From: Coriobacteriia bacterium
GTDB lineage: Bacteria; Actinomycetota; Coriobacteriia; Coriobacteriales; Atopobiaceae
Reading direction: 5' to 3'
Assembly: GCA_003150175.1 (NCBI GenBank)
Contig: QAKZ01000032.1
Coordinates: forward strand, 1 to 20,366
Length of the DNA stretch: 20,366 bases
The notes beneath the pieces were generated by a model. The model was not told where the DNA came from. It did no database searches and worked only from the letters and a program-made list of their open reading frames with translations. Shown one piece after another: positions 1-5,755 of the stretch (the stretch's first letter is position 1; each line of letters begins with the position of its first letter). The position numbers and the translations under genes are program-made.

Positions 1-692
1 GCGATCTTGTAGCCGTTGAGGTGCAGGATCGGCAGGACGATGCCGTCGGTCTTGGGGTTCACGAGCTTGTTGGACTGCCAGGAAGTGGCAAGCGGGCCGG
101 TCTCGGACTCGCCGTCGCCCACTACGGCCACGGCCAGCAGGGAGGGGTTGTCCATGACGGCGCCGTAGGCGTGGGACAGGGTGTAGCCGAGCTCGCCGCC
201 CTCGTGGATGGAGCCGGGGGTCTCGGGCGCGAAGTGGCTGGGGATGCCGCCGGGGTAGGAGAACTGGCGGAAGAACTTCTGGAGGCCGGCCTCGTCATCG
301 GTGATGTCCGGACGGATCTCGCGGTAGGTGCCGTCGAGCAGGGACTGGGAGGTGCCGGCAGGTCCGCCGTGGCCGGGGCCCATGAGGAAGACGGCGTTCT
401 GCTGGTGGTCGGCGATGAGGCGGTTGACGTGGCCAAAGAGGAAGTTCACGCCGGGGGTGGTGCCCCAGTGGCCGACGAGGCGGTGCTTGACGTCGGCGCG
501 GCTGAAGTCGCGCTTCTCGCCGGTCTTCTCGTCGACGAAGTCCTTCTTCATCAGCGGGTTGGAGCGAAGGTAGATCTGGCCGACCGAGAGATAGTTCGCG
601 GCGCGCCAGTACTTCTCGACGCCCTCGAGCTCCTCCTCGGGGACGGCGTGGTCGAGCTTCTGCCACGGGGTGCCAATAACGGGCTGTGCCAT
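1..692 (-). CDS. xfp: Phosphoketolase (xylulose-5-phosphate/fructose-6-phosphate), N-terminal part, cut by window edge
   Basis: The visible 230 residues are the N-terminal thiamine-diphosphate (TPP) domain of the XFP family (full length usually about 800 residues). Family landmarks are [10 protein letters not shown] (about residues 75-84), [11 protein letters not shown] (about 105-115), SYPGGIPSH, the TPP/Mg motif GDGESETGP (about 194-202) and HLNGYKI at the cut end. The enzyme splits D-xylulose 5-phosphate with phosphate into acetyl phosphate and glyceraldehyde 3-phosphate; many members also use fructose 6-phosphate. The ATG at 690-692 has a strong AGGAGG about 6 bases upstream. It is the last gene of the minus-strand run, downstream of the araBAD-type genes whose end product is its substrate, and it has its own promoter region (693-910) with LacI-type operators. 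No defect is seen in the visible part; the rest lies outside the window. Confidence 0.96.
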   Translation of the reverse strand, partial: MAQPVIGTPWQKLDHAVPEEELEGVEKYWRAANYLSVGQIYLRSNPLMKKDFVDEKTGEKRDFSRADVKHRLVGHWGTTPGVNFLFGHVNRLIADHQQNAVFLMGPGHGGPAGTSQSLLDGTYREIRPDITDDEAGLQKFFRQFSYPGGIPSHFAPETPGSIHEGGELGYTLSHAYGAVMDNPSLLAVAVVGDGESETGPLATSWQSNKLVNPKTDGIVLPILHLNGYKI

Positions 693-754
693 GCTTGATC
701 CTCCTAAATCGTATTCCCCCGGAGCGGATTCCGGAGGTTTGTGAACTGTTTTGG

Positions 755-760
755 AGTATA
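755..760 (-). promoter_or_regulatory. Candidate -10 box of the xfp promoter
   Basis: On the minus strand this reads TATACT, five of six matches to TATAAT, about 63 bases upstream of the xfp ATG. No good -35 hexamer lies at 16-18 bases; the nearest is TAAAGT. The first LacI-type operator candidate lies between the -35 and -10 positions, where a bound repressor would block polymerase. The -10 call is by eye. Confidence 0.5.
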
Positions 761-765
761 GAAGG

Positions 766-779
766 GTAAAACGCTTTAC
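766..779. promoter_or_regulatory. LacI-type operator candidate O1 in the xfp promoter
   Basis: GTAAAACGCTTTAC is a 14-base imperfect palindrome in which 12 of 14 positions are symmetric around a central CG, the usual geometry of LacI-family operators. It sits just upstream of the candidate -10 box of xfp. A LacI-family gene lies immediately upstream of xfp on the same strand and is the obvious candidate to bind here; that link is inference. Confidence 0.6.
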
Positions 780-796
780 TTTACGAGAATTTAAGA

Positions 797-810
797 GTAA
801 TTCGTTTTAC
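797..810. promoter_or_regulatory. LacI-type operator candidate O2 upstream of xfp
   Basis: GTAATTCGTTTTAC has 10 of 14 symmetric positions around a central CG. Its half-site GTAAAACG (read on the minus strand) is identical to the left half of O1. Centre-to-centre spacing to O1 is 31 bases, about three helical turns, so two dimers could bind the same DNA face. Confidence 0.5.
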
Positions 811-819
811 TCGCGCAAT

Positions 820-830
820 TGTTTAGTACA
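820..830. promoter_or_regulatory. TGTTTAGTACA box upstream of xfp
   Basis: TGTTTAGTACA differs at one base from TGTTTACTACA at 12275-12285 in front of the sugar-binding-protein gene, and shares TGTTTAGTA with 12589-12597. It lies about 60 bases upstream of the candidate xfp -10 box. It may be a shared binding site of a pentose regulator; no protein is known to bind it. Confidence 0.4.
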
Positions 831-910
831 TTGCAAGAAGTACCGGGGTTTCTTGCCCGCCTGGGCAAAAACTCGGATGCGCGGCCCTGGACGCGGAGCG
901 AGGCGAGGGG

Positions 911-1933
911 CTAGAGCCAGCGGACGGAGTCCTTAACGACGACCTTCGGGCGCAGGATCTTTGTGACGGAGGCGGAGCGCTCGCGCGATTCGGCGTCCTC
1001 CTCCAGGCGCGCGAACATGAGCTCGAGCGCCGCGGCGGCGAGCTCGCGCGGGTTCTGCTCGATGGAGGTGAGCGCGGGCTCGAAGAGCGCGTCGGCGGCG
1101 GAGTTGTCGTAGCTCACCACCGAGTAGTCGCGCGGGACGCGCAGGTCCTCGGCGTACAGGAGCTTGAGCAGGCCGAGCGCGATGTTGTCCGAGCTCGCGA
1201 AGACGGCCGTGGCGTCGGTCTTGAGCACGCCCTTGGCCGACTCATGGGCGTCGTCGATGTAGTAGGCGCTGTGGAGCTCCAGCTCCGGGTCGGGCTCGAT
1301 GCCGTGCTCGCGCAGCGCGCGCTCGTAGCCGGCCATACGCTCGCGTCCGGTGTTCGACTCTTTGTTGATGATCGCGGCGATGCGCTCGTGGCCGCGCCCG
1401 AGCAGGTAGGAAGTCGCGAGGTAGCCGCCCTGCTCGTTGTTGAAGCCCACGTAGTCGCAGTCAAGCCCCTCGATGAAGCGGTCGACCATGACGTAGGGCA
1501 CGGGCAGCTGCTCGAGGATCGACTTCAGGCCGTGTGAGTAGCGCAGCTCGTCCGCGACGACGATGAAGAGCCCGTCCACGCCGCGGTTGACGAGCAGGCG
1601 CACGAGGTCGGCGTCGTTTTGGGTGCTGTCGTCCGAGTTGGTGATGAGCAGCAGGTAGCCGCGCTTGCGGCACGCGACCTCGAGGCTGTGCGCGAGCGAC
1701 GAGAAGAACCTCGACTCGATGTTCGGCACGATGAGGCCGAGGGTCTGCGAGTGCTGGGTGACGAGGCTGCGCGCGATCTGGTTGGGGATGTAGCGCTTCT
1801 TGCGCGCGACCTCCTTGATGCGGGCGCGGCTCTCGGCGGAGATCTTGCACGGCCGGTCGTTGAGCACGAGGGAGACCGCGGTCGGGCTCAGGCCCACTTC
1901 CCTCGCTATGTCCTTGAGCGTGACCTTGGCCAT
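911..1933 (-). CDS. LacI/GalR-family transcriptional regulator
   Basis: The 340-residue protein has the complete LacI layout. The N-terminal helix-turn-helix is at about residues 4-25 (VTLKDIAREVGLSPTAVSLV) and is followed by the hinge sequence YIPNQIARSL (48-57), which inserts in the operator minor groove. The C-terminal type-1 periplasmic-binding-like effector domain begins with TLGLIVPNIESRFF and carries later family landmarks (GRERMAGYERAL, AVFASSDNIALGLL, YSVVSYDNS). The start at 1931-1933 has AAAGGA upstream. It follows galM closely, so it is probably co-transcribed with the arabinose genes, and it precedes xfp, whose promoter holds two LacI-type palindromes. It likely represses these genes in the absence of a pentose or derived metabolite. 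Effector and regulon are inference; it is not the GntR-type AraR of Bacillus. Confidence 0.93.
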   Translation of the reverse strand: MAKVTLKDIAREVGLSPTAVSLVLNDRPCKISAESRARIKEVARKKRYIPNQIARSLVTQHSQTLGLIVPNIESRFFSSLAHSLEVACRKRGYLLLITNSDDSTQNDADLVRLLVNRGVDGLFIVVADELRYSHGLKSILEQLPVPYVMVDRFIEGLDCDYVGFNNEQGGYLATSYLLGRGHERIAAIINKESNTGRERMAGYERALREHGIEPDPELELHSAYYIDDAHESAKGVLKTDATAVFASSDNIALGLLKLLYAEDLRVPRDYSVVSYDNSAADALFEPALTSIEQNPRELAAAALELMFARLEEDAESRERSASVTKILRPKVVVKDSVRWL

Positions 1934-1948
1934 GCTGGTCCTTTCGTA

Positions 1949-1971
1949 AGCCGGGGACGTACGCCCCGGCT
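1949..1971 (-). other. Hairpin between galM stop and the lacI-family start
   Basis: AGCCGGGG (1949-1956) pairs perfectly with CCCCGGCT (1964-1971) around a 7-base loop. On the minus strand it lies between the galM stop and the regulator's ribosome binding site. No T-run follows in that direction, so it is more likely an mRNA stability or intercistronic element than a true intrinsic terminator. Confidence 0.5.
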
Positions 1972-1977
1972 ATTTTG

Positions 1978-3048
1978 TCACGCGAAGGCGTAGACGGTGC
2001 GGGAACGGAACGGACGGTCGGGCCCGAACACCGGCTGCGGGAAGTTCGGGTGGTGGATCGCATCGGCAAAGAAGTTCGTCTCGAGCGCGACGGCGTCGTG
2101 GTCATGATAGTCGACCCCGCCCTTGCCGCGAACCCCGTCGAGGTAGTTGCCGGTATAGACCTGCATGCCGGGCATGTCGGTCGTCACCGTCATGCGGATC
2201 TTCGACTCGTCGCCCACGAGCTCTGCCACGCGGCGGCCGGCGCCGATGAAGCTGCCCTCCCCCGCCTCGGCCTCGGGCAGGACGAAGTTGTGGTCGATGC
2301 CGCGGGCGTTCACGATGGAGTGCGCGGGACTCGCAACGACGTCGGCGAGCTTCTTTCCGTCGTGGAGGTCGAGCGGGGTGCCGTCGATGGGCAGGATCCG
2401 CCCGGTCGAGACGAGCGCGTCGTCGGTCTCGGTGTACGAGTCGGCGTCGACGGTCAGGCGGTGCCCGAGCACGGTGCGGCCGTCGCAGCCGTTGAGGTTC
2501 CAGTAGCTGTGGTTGGTCATGTTGACGAGCGTCGGCGCGTCGGGCGTGCCGTCATAGGTGATGACCAGCTCGTTTGCCGCCGTGACCTCGAAGGTGAGGT
2601 GCATCTGGACCGCACCGGGGAAGCCTTGGTCGCCGTCGGGCGAGTCGAGCACGAGCTCGACCAGACCACCGTCAGCGCCCTGCTCCGCGCGCGCGACCGC
2701 CCAGAAGCGCTTGCACCAGAAGTCGCGGCCGCTGTGGTTACAGTTAGCCCCCTCGTTGGCCGTGAGCTCGTAGGTCTTTCCCTCAAGCTGGAAAGAAGCC
2801 CCGCCGATGCGGTTGACCACGCGCCCAACCGTCGCGCCGAGCAGCGCGTCGTCGGCCTCGTAGCCCGCGGCGTCGTCGTAGCCGAGCACCACGTCGAGCG
2901 GCTCCGCGCCCTCGCACGGCACCTTCACGGAGACCATGCGCGCGCCGAAGTCGGACACCGCGACCTCCATGCCCGCCGCGTTGCGGACCGTATACAGCGA
3001 CGCCGGCCCCTCAGAAACGTTGCCGAACGGAGCAGGAATGACCTTCAT
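1978..3048 (-). CDS. galM: Aldose 1-epimerase (mutarotase), GalM family
   Basis: The 356-residue protein interconverts alpha and beta anomers of aldoses; in this operon the likely substrate is L-arabinose or another imported pentose. Family landmarks, in order: FGARMVSV (34-41), TVGRVVNRI (73-81), the active-site His in NHSGRDF (His105, where most GalM proteins have LHGG), TNHSYWNL with His180, GIDHNF with Asp252, and ALETNFFADA with the presumed catalytic Glu323. An open frame runs far upstream of the chosen start, but that part is a shadow of araD. The ATG at 3046-3048 is preceded by AAAGGTG and begins the conserved domain. The gene follows araD after a large GC hairpin. Substrate assignment rests on context. 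Confidence 0.92.
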   Translation of the reverse strand: MKVIPAPFGNVSEGPASLYTVRNAAGMEVAVSDFGARMVSVKVPCEGAEPLDVVLGYDDAAGYEADDALLGATVGRVVNRIGGASFQLEGKTYELTANEGANCNHSGRDFWCKRFWAVARAEQGADGGLVELVLDSPDGDQGFPGAVQMHLTFEVTAANELVITYDGTPDAPTLVNMTNHSYWNLNGCDGRTVLGHRLTVDADSYTETDDALVSTGRILPIDGTPLDLHDGKKLADVVASPAHSIVNARGIDHNFVLPEAEAGEGSFIGAGRRVAELVGDESKIRMTVTTDMPGMQVYTGNYLDGVRGKGGVDYHDHDAVALETNFFADAIHHPNFPQPVFGPDRPFRSRTVYAFA

Positions 3049-3092
3049 GTCGCACCTTTCGTCTAAAGAATCGACCACCGTGACCCCTCGGC

Positions 3093-3157
3093 CCCCGCCG
3101 CCGACTGCGGCCCCGATGCCCAGAAGCTCGCGGGCCTCGGGGCCGCAGCCGGCGGGG
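3093..3157 (-). other. Long GC-rich hairpin between araD and galM
   Basis: Three nested pairings are seen: CCCCGCCG (3093-3100) with CGGCGGGG (3150-3157), the 12-base CTGCGGCCCCGA (3105-3116) with TCGGGGCCGCAG (3137-3148), and GCCC (3118-3121) with GGGC (3132-3135). No T-run follows on either strand, so a simple intrinsic terminator is unlikely. It fills most of the araD-galM gap and may protect the upstream transcript or reduce galM expression. Confidence 0.65.
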
Positions 3158-3167
3158 ATAGCGGTCG

Positions 3168-3881
3168 CTACTGCGCGCCGCCCTGGCCGTAGTAGGCGTT
3201 CGGGCCGTGCTTGCGCATGTAGTGCTTGTTGAGCAGGTACTGGGGCGCCGGTCCGCAGTGGGCCGAGAGGATCTCGGTGTCGCGCGCCATCTTTGCGACC
3301 TCCTCGAGCACGACGGCGTGGTAGGCGGCGTGCGCGGCGTCCTTGCCCCACGTGAACGGGCCGTGGTTGCGCACCAGCACGCCGGGAACGGCGACGGGGT
3401 CGATGCCGCGCTCCTCGAAGCCCGAGACGATAACCTTGCCGGTGTTGAGCTCGTAGGCCTCCTCGATCTCGTCCTCGGTCAGGCCGCGCATGCAGGGCAC
3501 GGGGCCGTAGAAGTAGTCGGCATGGGTCGTGCCGTATGCCGGGATGTCGCGGCCGGCCTGCGCCCAAGAGACGGCGGCAGCGGAGTGGGTGTGGACGCAG
3601 CCGAGGACGCCCTTCTCGGCCCAGTTCTTGTAGATCCAGGCGTGGGTGAGGGTGTCGGAGGAGGGGTTGAGGTCGCCCTCGACGCGCTTGCCCTCGAGGT
3701 CGCAGACGACCATGTTGTCGGGGCTGAGCTCGTCGTAGTCAACGCCGGACGGCTTGATCACAAAGAGACCCGTCTCGGGGTCGAACTCGGAGGCGTTGCC
3801 CCAAGTGAAGACGACCAGCCCGTGCTTGGGCAGGTCCATGTTCGCCTCGTAGACCTTCTCGCGCAGTTCCTTGAGCATCAT
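3168..3881 (-). CDS. araD: L-ribulose-5-phosphate 4-epimerase
   Basis: The 237-residue class II aldolase/epimerase-family protein converts L-ribulose 5-phosphate to D-xylulose 5-phosphate, the substrate of the phosphoketolase downstream. Landmarks are GNASEFDPETG (29-39), IKPSGVDYD (42-50), SSDTLTH with metal ligand Asp76, HTHS with ligands His97 and His99, ADYF (121-124) and RNHGPFTWG with ligand His173. These match the zinc site of E. coli AraD, and the length is close to the family norm of about 230. The start is placed at 3879-3881; an upstream in-frame ATG at 3900-3902 would bury the Shine-Dalgarno in the coding region. The gene follows araB after an intercistronic hairpin. Assignment as AraD rather than a related aldolase is supported by araA and araB next to it. 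Confidence 0.95.
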   Translation of the reverse strand: MMLKELREKVYEANMDLPKHGLVVFTWGNASEFDPETGLFVIKPSGVDYDELSPDNMVVCDLEGKRVEGDLNPSSDTLTHAWIYKNWAEKGVLGCVHTHSAAAVSWAQAGRDIPAYGTTHADYFYGPVPCMRGLTEDEIEEAYELNTGKVIVSGFEERGIDPVAVPGVLVRNHGPFTWGKDAAHAAYHAVVLEEVAKMARDTEILSAHCGPAPQYLLNKHYMRKHGPNAYYGQGGAQ

Positions 3882-3890
3882 TGCTTTGTG

Positions 3891-3898
3891 CTCCTTTC
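3891..3898 (-). promoter_or_regulatory. araD ribosome binding site that decides the start
   Basis: On the minus strand this reads GAAAGGAG, 9 bases upstream of the ATG at 3879-3881. It lies inside the longer open frame that could start at 3902, which argues for the shorter protein. Confidence 0.75.
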
Positions 3899-3914
3899 GC
3901 ACATGTTTTTATCT

Positions 3915-3963
3915 GCGAACTGAATGATTTGAACGTTTTACCAGCGCAAACCATTCAGTTCGC
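3915..3963 (-). other. Intercistronic hairpin between araB and araD (16-bp stem)
   Basis: GCGAACTGAATG (3915-3926) is perfectly complementary to CATTCAGTTCGC (3952-3963). In the minus-strand RNA the stem extends to 16 bp through one G-U pair and three A-U pairs, leaving a 17-base loop that contains GGTAAAACG. No T-run follows, so it is not a clear terminator. The arms lie between the araB stop and the araD ribosome binding site. An RNA processing or stability role, or a protein site in the loop (it holds the GTAAAACG half-site seen at xfp), is possible. Confidence 0.7.
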
Positions 3964-3977
3964 CATACGCGATGATT

Positions 3978-5585
3978 CTAGACCAATTGCGCCTCGGCGG
4001 CCTTCTCGGCCTCGTTGACCTTCTTGAAGGAGGCGAGGAAGGCGCGGTAGCCCTCGACGTCGGCCGGGTCGGGCTCGATCGTGGTGCCCTCCATGCCGGC
4101 GAAGACCTTGTTGTCGAGGAAGTCCGCGAGGGTCTCGCCCTCGGCCTTGGTCGCCATGTAGGAGGCGGCGACGGCCTGGCCCCAGGCGCCGCCCTCCCCC
4201 GCCGTCGCCATGACGGTCACGGGCGCCTCGAGCGCGGCGGCCAGCAGGCTTTGGGCCACCTTCGGGGTCTTGAAGATGCCGCCGTGGCCGTAGAGCTTGT
4301 CGATCTTCACGTCCTCGGCGCGCAGGGCCTCGTTGCCCGCGGCCAGGGCGCCGAAGGCGGCCATGATGTTCATGCGCATGAAGTTGGCGATGGAGAAGTT
4401 CGCGTTCTGCTTGCGGACGACCATCGGGAAGCCGGTCTGGACGCCCATGACCGTCTCGCCGCTGATGAAGGGGATCGAGACGAGGCCGCCGGCGTCTTTG
4501 TCGCCGGTGAGGGCGGCGTTGAAGAGCTTGGTGTAGATGTCGCCCTTCTTGACGGGGACGCCCATGGTGTCGGCGAAGTCGGCGAGCAGGTCGACCCAGT
4601 CGTTGATGTCGGAGGTGCAGTTGTTGCAGTGCACCATGGCCACGGGATCGCCGACCGGAGTGGTCACGAGGTCGATCTCCTCGGCGGTGGCGTCCTTGAG
4701 CGCGTGCTCGAGCACAATCATCGAGAACACCGAGGTGCCGGCGCTGACGTTGCCGGTGCGCTGGGCGATGGAGTTCGTCGCGATCATGCCGGTGCCGGCA
4801 TCGCCCTCCGGCGGGCACAGCGGGCATCCGGCCTCGAGGTCGCCCGAGGGGTCGAGCAGGCGCGCGCCCTCCTCGGTGAGGTGCCCGGCAACCTCGCCGG
4901 CCACGAGCACCTTCGGCAGCAGGTCCTCGACCTTCCAGGCCACGCCCTTGCTGGCCACGAGCTCGTCGAACTGGTCGATCTTCGCGGCGTCGTAGTCGCG
5001 GGTCTCGGAGTCGATGGGGAACATGCCCGACGCGTCGCCGATCGAGAGGACCTTCTGGCCCGTGAGGCGCCAGTGCACGAAGCCCGCGAGCGTCGTGAAG
5101 AAGTCGATCTGCGGCACGTGCTCCTCTTTGTTGAGGATGGCCTGGTAGATGTGGCTGACACTCCAGCGCTCGGGCGTGTGGAAGGCAAAGAGGCGCGAGA
5201 GCTCGTGGGCGGCCTCGGTGGTCGTGGTGTTGCGCCAGGTGCGGAACGGCACGAGGAGCTTGCCGGCGGCGTCGAACGGCAGGTAGCCGTGCATCATGGC
5301 GCTGATGCCGAGGGCGCCGACCTTGTGCAGGGTGACGCCGTACTTGGCCTCGACGTCGGCCTTGAGGGAAGCGTAGCAGGTCTTGAGGCCGTCGAAGATC
5401 TCGGCCTCGCTGTAGGTCCAGTAGCCGTCGACGAGCGAGTTCTCCCAGTCGAAGGTGCCGATGGCGATGGGCTCGTTGTCGGCGTCGTCGAGGACGGCCT
5501 TCACGCGGGTCGAGCCGTACTCGATGCCCAAGGAGGTGCGGCCAGCCTCGATATCGGCGACGATCTGCTCTTTGGTCTTGCTCAT
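3978..5585 (-). CDS. araB: Ribulokinase-type FGGY carbohydrate kinase
   Basis: The 535-residue protein has both actin-like halves of the FGGY family. The N-terminal nucleotide-fold strand is SLGIEYGSTRVKAVL (18-32), followed by GISAMMHGYLPFD (93-105) and FRTWRNTTT (114-122). In the second half are GTGMIATNSIAQRTGNVSAG (264-283), ISGETVMG (374-381), GHGGIFKTPKVAQ (433-445) and GEGGAWGQA (463-471), the ADP-binding side. It most likely phosphorylates L-ribulose at C5 with ATP, since araA and araD flank it. It resembles the group of longer ribulokinase-like FGGY enzymes, so xylulokinase cannot be wholly excluded from sequence alone. The start at 5583-5585 has GAGGAG 9 bases upstream. It is separated from araA by a terminator and two REP-like palindromes, and no clear promoter was found in that gap. 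Confidence 0.88.
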   Translation of the reverse strand: MSKTKEQIVADIEAGRTSLGIEYGSTRVKAVLDDADNEPIAIGTFDWENSLVDGYWTYSEAEIFDGLKTCYASLKADVEAKYGVTLHKVGALGISAMMHGYLPFDAAGKLLVPFRTWRNTTTTEAAHELSRLFAFHTPERWSVSHIYQAILNKEEHVPQIDFFTTLAGFVHWRLTGQKVLSIGDASGMFPIDSETRDYDAAKIDQFDELVASKGVAWKVEDLLPKVLVAGEVAGHLTEEGARLLDPSGDLEAGCPLCPPEGDAGTGMIATNSIAQRTGNVSAGTSVFSMIVLEHALKDATAEEIDLVTTPVGDPVAMVHCNNCTSDINDWVDLLADFADTMGVPVKKGDIYTKLFNAALTGDKDAGGLVSIPFISGETVMGVQTGFPMVVRKQNANFSIANFMRMNIMAAFGALAAGNEALRAEDVKIDKLYGHGGIFKTPKVAQSLLAAALEAPVTVMATAGEGGAWGQAVAASYMATKAEGETLADFLDNKVFAGMEGTTIEPDPADVEGYRAFLASFKKVNEAEKAAEAQLV

Positions 5586-5604
5586 AGGTGGACTCCTCTA
5601 TTCG

Positions 5605-5633
5605 TGACGAAAAGGGACAGTCCCTTTTCGTCA
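5605..5633. repeat. REP-like palindrome, copy 1
   Basis: TGACGAAAAGGGAC and its exact reverse complement flank a single A, giving a 29-base perfect palindrome apart from the centre. It sits between the araA terminator and araB. The size, the perfect arms and the intergenic location with a twin copy fit REP elements of the type mobilised by RAYT/IS200-like transposases. No transposase is in the window. Confidence 0.75.
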
Positions 5634-5645
5634 TCAATCGTTTTA

Positions 5646-5674
5646 TGACGAAAAGGGACTGTCCCTTTTCGTCA
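5646..5674. repeat. REP-like palindrome, copy 2
   Basis: This has the same 14-base arms as copy 1 with a central T in place of A, so it is the exact reverse complement of copy 1. The copies are 12 bases apart, forming an inverted pair similar to a BIME. Its last base is the first A of the A-run that gives the araA terminator its U-tract. Confidence 0.75.
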
Positions 5675-5709
5675 AAACGGCCGCGCCTCTCGGGCGAGAG
5701 ACGCGGCCG
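5674..5709 (-). terminator. Rho-independent terminator after araA
   Basis: On the minus strand an 8-bp stem (CGGCCGCG/CGCGGCCG, 5678-5685 with 5702-5709) is extended after one mismatch by CTCTC/GAGAG (5687-5691 with 5696-5700) around a 4-base loop. TTTT (5677-5674) follows directly. It lies about 45 bases after the araA stop and separates araA from araB, so araB expression needs read-through or an unseen promoter. Confidence 0.85.
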
Positions 5710-5755
5710 GAATAACTCACGTGCGGGACGACCGCGCAGCTGGGTTATGCGACGT

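Noticed and set aside
879..906. Terminator after the LacI-family gene
   Set aside because: Short CGCG pairings precede TTTTT on the minus strand, but the stem is broken and distant from the T-run; not convincing enough to list.
751..936. Small plus-strand open frame (61 codons) over the xfp promoter
   Set aside because: It overlaps the promoter, operators and the end of the regulator gene, and has no ribosome binding site; composition is random.
3882..3902. Longer araD start at 3902 (MRKEHKA...)
   Set aside because: The extra codons are made of the Shine-Dalgarno GAAAGGAG and its spacer; the ATG at 3881 fits better.
3972..5648. Plus-strand open frame of 558 codons opposite araB
   Set aside because: It is the antisense shadow of the ribulokinase gene, with low-complexity composition and no recognisable domain.
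5605..5674. CRISPR array
   Set aside because: There are only two copies, each a full palindrome, separated by 12 bases and in inverted orientation. There is no spacer series and no cas gene.
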